Shown one piece after another: positions 53,921 through 63,600 of a DNA stretch of 64,000 nucleotides. Made by a program: the position numbers and the translations under genes. This stretch comes from Nitrososphaerota archaeon (GTDB lineage Archaea; Thermoproteota; Nitrososphaeria; Nitrososphaerales; Nitrosopumilaceae), in assembly GCA_028867785.1 (NCBI GenBank), contig JAGWFS010000001.1, positions 203,389 through 267,388 of the forward strand. Direction: 5' to 3'. A model generated the notes under the pieces. That model saw only the letters and a program-made list of their open reading frames with translations, searched no databases and had not been told where the DNA came from. The stretch's first letter is position 1; each line of letters begins with the position of its first letter.

Positions 53921-56011
53921 TCAAGTAACTTGGAATGTTGCAGTGCCACTGCCTGAGAGATATCCCGCATCAGAAGCTATTGCAGATGCTGTATAGACTC
54001 CTTTCTGCGCATGTTTCGGAATGTGAACGCCAAAGACAACTTGACCGTTTGAGTTGGTCGTGCCACTTGACTGCGATGTACTACCATTTGGTGCCGTGAC
54101 TGTCAAAGCTACTGATGCGCCGCTGATATTGACCGTACCCGAAGTGACTGTAACTGTAATGTATGCAGTGGATCCTGTAGAATAGGATAATTTGTTTGGA
54201 GAGACAGCAACCGATAGTGATGGGACGGGTTGTGGAGTTACTGACACTGTATTGGAGGGTATTGATGCGCCTACCGAGTTTACAGCCTCCACGTAGTAAG
54301 TATCCGTATCACCATTTGTCAAACCAGTGTCAGTGTAGCTAGTGGTTGTGATACTTGGTGCTATCTGAGTACCGTTTCTAAATATGCTATAAGTTATTGG
54401 GAGACCTCCGGTTGATGACGGCGCTTGCCATGAAAGACTTGCTTGTCTATCCCCTACAGTTCCTTGCAGGCTTTGTGGGGCAGATGGCGCAGTCTCTACC
54501 GTAACAGAAACGCTTGTCGAATGTGACAGCGAACCACTTGTACCGGTGACAGCATAAGTTCCAGAACTTGTAGGAGTAACCGTCAATATAGTAGAGTTTG
54601 ATCCTCCGGGCACAAGTTCCAATGATGATAAAGCAAAAGACGCACTGGTGCTTGGAGATACGGATAGTGATACCGTACCAGCAAAGCCGTTAACTGATGT
54701 TACAGTTATGGTAGATGATACAGAGCTTCCTGATGCTACTGAAAGAGATGATGGATTTGCAGATATGGCAAAGTCGGGTGTTGGGGCAGGAGTAAGATAC
54801 GGAATCAAACTGTCAGATTTAGCACTTCCAAGTCCTGTCACCTCGTCATATCCTGAACCTGCATTGCACATGGTACCGCATGCTCCATTGTTGCCTGTTG
54901 TGATATCATGATAGTTTGATACGTATGGGGTTGTTTGTGGATTTGACTCGGCTCCAGATGCTGCGCCATACAAGGCAGTACCGGTTCCAAATGGCGTTGA
55001 TACAAGATTTGCATTTTCACTGTTTGCCATAGCAGAGATTGCGGCCCACTGCGGTGCCCCTGCACTGGTCCCACCAACCTCGAACCATCCGCTCTGGCCG
55101 TTGTAGATAACGCTGTCATAGACTGCAACTCCAGTGTTTGGGTCTGCGTCATATGCAACATCTGGAATTGTTCTTCCGCCGTATGGATTAAAATTATTTT
55201 GGTATGCAGGTCTTGGTTCATATGCGCTGACACCTCCTCCGCTACCACTCCATGCAGTCTCACCAATATAATTGCCAGAGCTGTCAACATTCAATGTCGT
55301 ACCTCCGACTGATACAACAAATGGAGATGCTGCAGGATATTCTACTCCGCTGCCACTGTCACCAGAGGAGGCAAAGAAGCTTGTCGTTCCGCTGTTAAAG
55401 TGATAATCATAACTTGATTCTGATGAAAATTCAGATCCTCCCCAGCTCATCGAGATCTGCTTTGCACCCTGTCCTACGCCTGCGTCTACTGCATCGAGCA
55501 GGTTGTTGAGATACGAGTTCGCGGCCTCGACCAGTACTATCTTGGCACCAGGCGCAACAGCATGTGCCCACTCTACGTCAAGCGAGGTCTCAAGTGCCCA
55601 TCCAGAGTTTGTCTTTGCGTGTCCCTGCGGTTCCAGTTTTACAAGGCAGGAGTTTGCCTGACATGAAGGAAGACCAAACTGTGTGTCAAATGTTTGCAGG
55701 TCGCTTGCGATGTTTGGATCGTTATATGCGTCAACTATCGCAATTGTCTGACCGTGGCCACAAAGGTTTGGATCGTTCCAGTCAGTGGTGGTAGTATGGG
55801 AGCAGGTCAGGTTTTTGAATCCATAGGCATTCCAGATTATCTGTGGATTGTATCCAGAGGGAGAGATTCCAGAGAATTTCTTTATGTGTATTGGTGGGTG
55901 TGTGTCTATTTCGCGCGGGTCTTTTACTGCAAGGACGCTTGGAACTGCAAGAGTGGAACCAAGTAACAATAATGCAACAAAAAAGAACGGAAATACGGAT
56001 TTATTTACCAT
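53921..56011 (-). CDS. secreted sedolisin-type (S53) protease with C-terminal Ig-like and fibronectin domains
   Basis: A 696-residue exported protease. A signal peptide (about 1-28) is followed almost at once by the sedolisin core: Glu141 and Asp145 in ALETSLDVEW, oxyanion Asp218 in SSGDSGSG and Ser316 in GGTSAGAP; the calcium-site-like TGLG lies near residue 393. The usual pro-domain of 150-190 residues is missing: the core opens at about residue 50 (SGYNPQIIWNAYGF). After residue 405 come Ig-like strands, a fibronectin III domain (about 505-595) and a final beta domain. It should digest exported proteins, often at acid pH in this family. Confidence 0.92.
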   Translation of the reverse strand: MVNKSVFPFFFVALLLLGSTLAVPSVLAVKDPREIDTHPPIHIKKFSGISPSGYNPQIIWNAYGFKNLTCSHTTTTDWNDPNLCGHGQTIAIVDAYNDPNIASDLQTFDTQFGLPSCQANSCLVKLEPQGHAKTNSGWALETSLDVEWAHAVAPGAKIVLVEAANSYLNNLLDAVDAGVGQGAKQISMSWGGSEFSSESSYDYHFNSGTTSFFASSGDSGSGVEYPAASPFVVSVGGTTLNVDSSGNYIGETAWSGSGGGVSAYEPRPAYQNNFNPYGGRTIPDVAYDADPNTGVAVYDSVIYNGQSGWFEVGGTSAGAPQWAAISAMANSENANLVSTPFGTGTALYGAASGAESNPQTTPYVSNYHDITTGNNGACGTMCNAGSGYDEVTGLGSAKSDSLIPYLTPAPTPDFAISANPSSLSVASGSSVSSTITVTSVNGFAGTVSLSVSPSTSASFALSSLELVPGGSNSTILTVTPTSSGTYAVTGTSGSLSHSTSVSVTVETAPSAPQSLQGTVGDRQASLSWQAPSSTGGLPITYSIFRNGTQIAPSITTTSYTDTGLTNGDTDTYYVEAVNSVGASIPSNTVSVTPQPVPSLSVAVSPNKLSYSTGSTAYITVTVTSGTVNISGASVALTVTAPNGSTSQSSGTTNSNGQVVFGVHIPKHAQKGVYTASAIASDAGYLSGSGTATFQVT

Positions 56012-56200
56012 AACAGTATTCGGCCCAAATGCAGATTTAAAAGGATTACTTACTTTGACGCCCTCATACAGTCAACAAAATCGATCCTCCATTTTTGAAC
56101 AGCCCATTGTGTAAAATCCAAGTTTTATCATAACGTGCCTGTGCCTTATTTTGTTACGAGACAGGAAGTATATGCTGTGAAATAAAACCGTCAAGCCCAG

Positions 56201-57226
56201 TTACTTGAACCACTGCTCAAGAGTGTGGCTTTTTTTCTCTATTGATTTTTTCAGCCTGTTCAGTGACGATTCCACTCTTTCGCTTGAAAAGCTTCTCTCT
56301 TTTGTAAGATAGTTTGTCATTCCTGCATAGTCTACATCTCTAAATTTTAGATCAGTGACTTCTGCTACTTTTGGATGCAGAAAAATCTCGCGTATCTGTT
56401 TGTATTCTATTTGCCCCAGTTTTTCCTGAATTTGTGGAATTTCTTCTAGTTTTCCATGTTGTTTTATCGCTTTGAGGGCAGTCTTTGGCCCGATTCTCGC
56501 AAAGCCATCAGGATTAAAGTCAGTACCGATAAGTATGCCTACGTCTACCAGTTGTTCTCGTGTTATTCCAAGCTCCTCCAGTGTCTTGCTGAGGTCAATA
56601 ATTTCAGGCTCTACCTCAATTGTAGTGTTCCTGTTTGGGAGTTTCCGTTTGCCGCTGTTTGTAAAATTTCTTATAAGTTTTTTTGCACCGAACAAGAGCG
56701 AGTCAAAATCCTGGCTTGCAGAGGCATTCGCATGCCCGGTTATTGTCATATAAGCTGCTGTAGCTTCACCCTCGGACGGAGCCTGAACATACGGTATTCC
56801 AAACAAGTCAAGCAGTTTCTTGGAATCTTCAACCATGTCGTCTTTTAGAATGGATGTTTGCTGCGCATACTTTTTTGCATCCTCATATCGTCCTTGGCTT
56901 ATTGCGTTTTCATACTTGATGGTGGCCTCCTTTTTGATCTGCTTTCTTCTTTCGATTTCAGCAGATTTCAATGATGGTGATTTTCCGTCAAATACGTATA
57001 CAGGTTTTATCCCAAGAGAGAGAAAATTGATGTTTCTGTAAAGCAGGCCTGTCATGTGGCTTGTAATTCTGCCGTTAAAGTCTGTAAGCGGCAGACCGTC
57101 CGGCCCCCTAATAATTGACAGGAATTGATAGATTGCATTGTAGGCATCTATTGCGACTATCTTTGATGAGAAGGATTCCAGGTTTGTTCTTTCTCTGATG
57201 CATAACTGCTTGATGTCAAGACCCAT
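56201..57226 (-). CDS. fen: flap endonuclease 1
   Basis: A 341-residue structure-specific nuclease that removes flaps in Okazaki fragment processing. The N and I domains are intact with the acidic metal residues ([45 protein letters not shown]). The C-terminus ends in [11 protein letters not shown], a PCNA-binding (PIP) box with Ser where Gln is usual. It starts at ATG. It is preceded by a small ribbon-helix-helix gene on the same strand, 36 nt away. The function is clear. Confidence 0.96.
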   Translation of the reverse strand: MGLDIKQLCIRERTNLESFSSKIVAIDAYNAIYQFLSIIRGPDGLPLTDFNGRITSHMTGLLYRNINFLSLGIKPVYVFDGKSPSLKSAEIERRKQIKKEATIKYENAISQGRYEDAKKYAQQTSILKDDMVEDSKKLLDLFGIPYVQAPSEGEATAAYMTITGHANASASQDFDSLLFGAKKLIRNFTNSGKRKLPNRNTTIEVEPEIIDLSKTLEELGITREQLVDVGILIGTDFNPDGFARIGPKTALKAIKQHGKLEEIPQIQEKLGQIEYKQIREIFLHPKVAEVTDLKFRDVDYAGMTNYLTKERSFSSERVESSLNRLKKSIEKKSHTLEQWFK

Positions 57227-57262
57227 GAATTCAGTTCAGAATGCCGGTCCTTTTTGCTTTTC

Positions 57263-57445
57263 CTATTTTTTCCTGACACCGGACTTTGACTCCCAGCCTC
57301 TCTCGATTATTTCCTCGTAGATGTTTGAGAGTTTTGGGATTGCTTCTCCTTTTTCTGCGGCAGTTTTGACCTTCTCTCGATAATAGATTTCTATTGCCTT
57401 TGCAGTCTTGGCGTCAATGGTTATAGATACACGTGTCTTTGCCAT
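57263..57445 (-). CDS. ribbon-helix-helix (CopG-like) DNA-binding protein
   Basis: A 60-residue protein starting with KTRVSITIDAKTAKAIE, the strand and first helix of an RHH fold, followed by a second helix (IPKLSNIYEEIIERGW) and a basic tail. RHH proteins bind DNA as dimers. I take the ATG at 57445; an upstream in-frame ATG falls on the TATA-like sequence and gives an unlikely N-terminus. It ends 36 nt before FEN1 and may be cotranscribed with it. No toxin partner is seen. Confidence 0.7.
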   Translation of the reverse strand: MAKTRVSITIDAKTAKAIEIYYREKVKTAAEKGEAIPKLSNIYEEIIERGWESKSGVRKK

Positions 57446-57699
57446 CTGGTAATCAACATGACAGCCAGCATTCATAAATAATAAACTATCTACTATCAAT
57501 TATTTGAGGGTTGGGCATATTTTAGTCTAATTTCACGTCAATTATCTCACAGAAAATTCCGGTTCATTCTGTTCCTCGACATGTACATAGACCCCCTCTG
57601 ATACCGTTAGTACAATTTGTCTGCCTCTCCGTTGATATTGGTTGTAAGCGAGTCGGCACAGGAACCATATGCACGTACACGAAGAAGAAATAAATTGTA

Positions 57700-60600
57700 T
57701 CAATATGGCTTGATTACACCGGTATCTACCAGATACTGTATTCCGCTGACAAAATCGCTGTCAGATATCTGACCGCTAGACCACCAGCCTGCATTGTTTT
57801 TAATCCATGCCGGAATGTGTTGCGGGACTTTCTGCTGGATGTTTGCATTAGATAATGCAGTTCCAGACTGCGACGAGGGCGGAAGTTTGACTATTCCCTG
57901 CTGTACCATGTACTGTATGCTGTGCGCAAATGTCATATCGTCTGTCTTTCCCTGGGACCACCAGCCTGCATTGTTTTTAATCCATGCCGGAACGGCAGTT
58001 TGTAGTTGTGGAGCGGACAAGGCAGAACTCTGCTTAGTATTGAGTATCCCCTGCGGCGCGGCTAGCGTGTTATTTTCCTGCACATCTGTATTCCCTATTG
58101 CCTCTATAGCGTTCTGGAATGTCATATCTGTGAGCGCGTTGTTCTGGTCTACCGCGCGTATTATGACATCCGTAGTCATTGGTTTTGCAATGGTAAAGTT
58201 GAAGACGGTCTGGAGATTCCACTGCACTGGTATGGAACTTACGGAGACCGATCCAGGCACAAAAAAGCCGTGAGGATCAGATACAATCATGGGCCCTGAC
58301 GGTTCTTGATACGTTATGTATGTATCACTGTTCGATACCGAGTCCTCAACTCCGTTTAGGTTCATGTACAGTGCAACATATGATATGTATTCTGGCGAAT
58401 GAAATGGCGAGGTACTGAGTACCCCAAGTCTGATCTGACTGCCGGTCTGTGTCATTATCTGCTGACTCCCAGATGCCATGATTCCTCCAAACCCGCTAGC
58501 CACAGTTCTGCCTTGCATTGGAACTGCAACAACTCCAACGCCATTTATCTTAGGAGGAATGTCTACCACGTCGCCGCTGCTACCAGTGACAGGTACAACT
58601 CCCCCAATTGCAAACGGCGAGTTGAAGGTTACTGTTGACGACGCATTATACGTATGTGGCCCGATCTGGAATACACTGGTTGGTATGGTCTCATTTGACT
58701 CGAAGATGCCGTCGTTGTTTGCATCATGGAAGAGGGTTACATTGAGCGGTTTAAATCCTGCAGCTTCTGCCTGTGCATCTGTATAGACAAACGATATCAA
58801 GCAGCCTGATGCGCATGACGCACCATTGGATGGAGTGATATCGGTAGCATTTCCAAGGAACTGGAATGAGGTCGAGCTTCCGATGACTGCCCTTGTGAAT
58901 TGTACCTGTCCATTAACTCCGTTAGGCAGGTTAAGCGATGTAATTATTCCCGATGGAAGTGTCGTAATGGCAGTAGCGTGATCTGACACGGACATGGTAT
59001 CTTCGAATATCCCAAAGATACCTGACAGCAGAGGAGAGATTGACTGGGAACAGGCAGAAGTTCTACCTTGGTCCCTAATACATATATTATTTACTTGGGC
59101 CGTTGTCTCACCAATTTGTGGACTGCCGTTTCCTGTGATATCATTTATGGTTATCTTGAATGTGGACGGATTTATCCACTGGCCAGAATAGTCACTTCCG
59201 AGGGAAGTCGAGAATGTAAACAGGTTGTCTACTGCTGCCTTGCCCAGCACTGAGTTTCCTGCTGTCTCGTTTGTCGGCTCGTTGAACTGTACGGTTATGG
59301 TGTCACCGTCAATGTATCCCGAGCCGCTACCATCGGGATTATCTGCAACAAGTGCAGTTATGTACGGACCCTGCACAAGGTCAAAGCTTCCACTCAAGGA
59401 CGGTGATGTGGAGTCTGACGAAAGTGATGTTCCCTGCGCATTCTGCAGGTTTGCAGACTGGAGAGTGGATATTGTAAGAACTCCCACGGTTGGTGGCAGA
59501 GCCCCGGTAGTATCCGTTATTGTAATAAGAAATGTTGACGGATCTATCCACTGTCCGGTATAGGCATTGCCAAGGTTCTGTGAGAATGCAAACAGCTTGT
59601 TGACTTGGTTGGTGTCAAGAACCAGCCTGCCCGTACCAGAGGGCGGTTCGTTTGTCGGTTCGTTGAACTGTATAGCTATGATGGCACCGTCAGAATATCC
59701 CGATGTTCCAGATGGGTTTGACGCAGTTATCTTTAACATGGATGGACCTGGCAGGTTACCAAAACTTCCTGTGAGCAGTGGAGAAACAGATGCAGAACAC
59801 TCTGAGATCTTGGCTCGATCTTGGAGGCAGACAGGGTTTGTTTTTACCTTCAGTTGCAAGTGTCCTACCTCGATGCTATCTGCTTTACTTGTGTCATCCA
59901 ATGTTATTACAAGCATGGATGGGGTTACCCAAGTACCATGATATGCAGTACCAAGGGATACTGGAGAACCATCCTGGCTAAAAGTAAACAGGTTGTCAAT
60001 ATCGGCAGTGGTTTTCACCAGTGGTCTGTTTGTGTCGCTGTTAAACGCTACCGTTATGGTATCGCCTGCACCATACAGGCCGTTGTTTGATGGGTTTGAG
60101 GCGATTAGATTTGTTATGTAAGGACCTGGAGGACTGGTACCAAGACTTCCAGTTATGATAGCAGGTAAACCAGAGGATAGGGAATTGCCCTGGGCATTTT
60201 TTATATTGGCTGATGTCTCAGGTGTTATCGTCGTACCAGATGTCGGGTCTGTTCCTCCTGCAGTATCTGTCACGTTTATGAGAAATATCTTTGAGGTCAT
60301 CCATTGTCCAGCATAAGACATACCAATGGGCCGTGAAAAGGCAAAGAGATCGTTTACGTGTACGGTGTCAAGCACAGTACTAGTAGAACCTGCAGTTGGC
60401 TTGTTTGTGTTGACCGAAAAGACTATGGTGAGAATGGTGCCGTCATGATAGCCATTATGACTTGGGTTTGATGCAAATGCACCGATAATAAATGGGGCAT
60501 CCGGTGCGATAAATGAGCCTGAAAGGGGCGGTGAGGTAGATGTGGAGCACATTGTATTCTCGGCCCTGTTTGACAGGCAGGTCACGTCGGTATGCCTAAC

Positions 60601-63600
60601 TGTTATGGTAGTAGAACCAACCACCGGTATGCTACTGCCTGTGCTAGATGCTGTAATTACAAATGTTTTGGCATCAGTCCACTGCCCCGTATACGTACCG
60701 TCTATTTTTGGTGAGAAGGAAAAAAGATCGTTTACATGCACGGTGTCAAGTGTATTGGAGGGATACGTGACGGAGCCATTTGTCGGCCTTGAAAAGGTAA
60801 CTGTCATCGTATCGGCTGACTGGTATCCTCCAGGTAGTCCTCTAGGATTATCCGCAGAAAAGCTGGTTATTGAAGGTCCTATCCTTGCATCAAAGGAACC
60901 TGAAAGGGGCGGTGAGGTAGATGTGGAAAATGACGAAGTACCTGCAGCATTTGTCACCTGGCCTGGATTTACGGTTGCGACAAGGGCTCCGATTGATGGC
61001 TGGACAGCGTTGGGATCTGTAACCGTAATGACAAATATGCTTGGTTCTGTCCATATTCCTGCATAGTCTGTACCCAGCAAATATGGCTGACCGTTCTGGC
61101 TGAACGAGAACAGAGCATCGACTCCGGCCTTGTTCTGAACTGTCGTACCTCCCGGTCTGTTTGTACCATCCGAGAATCTTATTGTGATGGTAACTCCGCT
61201 TGCATAACCGTTGGACACAGTAGGATTGAATGCGGTGAGTGCCGTTATGTATGGACCTGGGATCGTTCCAAATGATCCTGAGAGTGACGGTGAGGTAGAT
61301 GTGGATGCAAGAGATGTACCGTCTGCACTCTTGAGGTTTGCAGCACCGTTTACGGTTAGAGTCAGTCCATTAGCACCTGTCGTGGGAGCTGTCTGTACCG
61401 GAGTCTTTATTGTAATAAGCAGGTCAGATGGGCTCAGCCACTGTCCTGTATAAGACGTACCAATTGGCTGTGAAAAGGCAAAGAGGTTGTCCAAATTTCC
61501 TTTGGTAGCAACGATGGGCTGGTTTGTCGGTTCGTTGAACTGTACATTTATTGTGGCTCCTGATGAATATCCTGCAGATGCCGGATTTCCTGCAACAAGC
61601 GATATTATTTGTGGGCCATTATTTTCAATAGAGAGTGTGTTCGATACAAGGCCTGGAAGGCCTGTACCTAGAGCATTTTTAGCCTCGATACGGAACTGGT
61701 ACGACGTACCGGATGTAAGACCCGATACTGTATACGATGTAAGCGTAGATGCAGTGTTTGATACCGCGGCAGTCCATGTGTGTCCTCCGTCCGTAGAATA
61801 GTCTATTTCATACTGTGTTATGGCATAGCCGTTGCTACCTGGAGCAGTCCACGACAAGAGTGCACTTCCACCAGGCTGTGCCATTACAGCTGGTGCTGCG
61901 GTTTGTGCCGGTACATCGCCTGCTGTCACTGCAAGTGATGACACTCCTGCGGGGCCCGTGCCAAGGAAGTTGATTGCCTCGATACGGAACTGGTACGACG
62001 TACCGGATGTAAGACCCGATACTGTATACGATGTAGCGCTGCTAGCAGTGTTTGCAACAGCAGTGCTCCACGTGGTACCGCCGTCGGTAGAAGAATCAAT
62101 CTCGTATCCAGTGATGCTGTATCCATTTGAGACGGGGGCATTCCATGATAATGAGATCTTGTCCCCGGCAAGGGCGGATGCTGCTGGTGCTGCGGTTTGT
62201 GCCGGTACATCGCCTGCTACAGTGCCGACTGTCGGGCTCGATACCGAACTAGTATCACCCGCATTGATGCTGCTAATCCTGTAGAAATAGTCGTCATTGA
62301 TCGTGAGTCCTGAATCAACATAGGCGGTTGCGTTGGAAAATGTGAAGACCAGTGGTGTACTTGGCCAGTTGCTACTGTCTGTACTTCTCTCTATCTTGTA
62401 ACCTCTTATCTGTCCTGTACCTGAAGGAGACGTCCAGGAGAGCAATATTTTTTCTCCAGCCTCAGCAGTAGTGGAAATGGATGACGGTGGATTCGGGTAT
62501 GTGTCAGTAGAAGATGTTCCTGAAGGAGAACTTGGGCCTCCAGAATTCAAGGCCGAAACACGATATACATACATGGTATTTGATGAAAGTCCTGTATCTG
62601 AATAAGTGGTGGTTGTGCTGCCTGTGTTTGGAACGAGAGTATTCCACGTCCTGCCATCAATGCTTCGGTCTATCTCGTATCCAAGAATGGTACCGGTGGG
62701 TGCAGTCCATGACAGATTGATCTGAGAGGTAGATATCGAAGTAGCAGACAATGATGACGGAGCAGTAGTTGTTGTTGTCGCGGAAGCAATAGATGAAGCA
62801 CTTCCGATACCGCCAGACCCTATTGCAGAAACTCTGTAATAGTATGTCGTAGATGGCGTAAGCCCAGTATTCGAATAAGCTGTGGCAGTGGTGCCAGTGT
62901 TTGATGTCACGACTGACCACGTCCTGCCATCAATGCTTCGGTCTATCTCGTATCCAAGAATGGTACCGGAGGGTGCAGTCCACGACAGATTGATCTTTGA
63001 ATCAGATACGGTAGTTGCTGCTATATTTGATGGGGACAGAGGTAACGTGGTTGTAGAAATTGATGAGGATGGATTGCCTGTACCCAGTTTGTTTATTGCA
63101 GATACTCTGAAATAATACAGCGTATTTGATGTAAGGCCGGATACGGTATACGATGTCAGCACAGGTTTAGCATTTGGTACCGCGGTCCATGTGTTTCCGT
63201 CCGTAGAATATTCTATTTTATACTGGGTTATGGCATAGCCGTTTGAGCTTGAGGCAATCCATGAGAGACTAGCGGATGCAGCCGATGTCGTAGTTAATGC
63301 CAATCCGGTAGGCTGTGCCGGTACATCGCCTGCTGTCACTGCAAGTGATGACACTCCTGCGGGGCCCGTGCCAAGGAAGTTGATTGCCTCGATACGGAAC
63401 TGGTACGACGTACCGGATGTAAGACCCGATACTGTATACGATGTAGCGCTGCTAGCAGTGTTTGCAACAGCAGTGCTCCACGTGGTACCGCCGTCGGTAG
63501 AAGAATCAATCTCGTATCCAGTGATGCTGTATCCATTTGAGACGGGGGCATTCCATGATAATGAGATCTTGTCCCCGGCAAGGGCGGATGCTGCTGGTGC

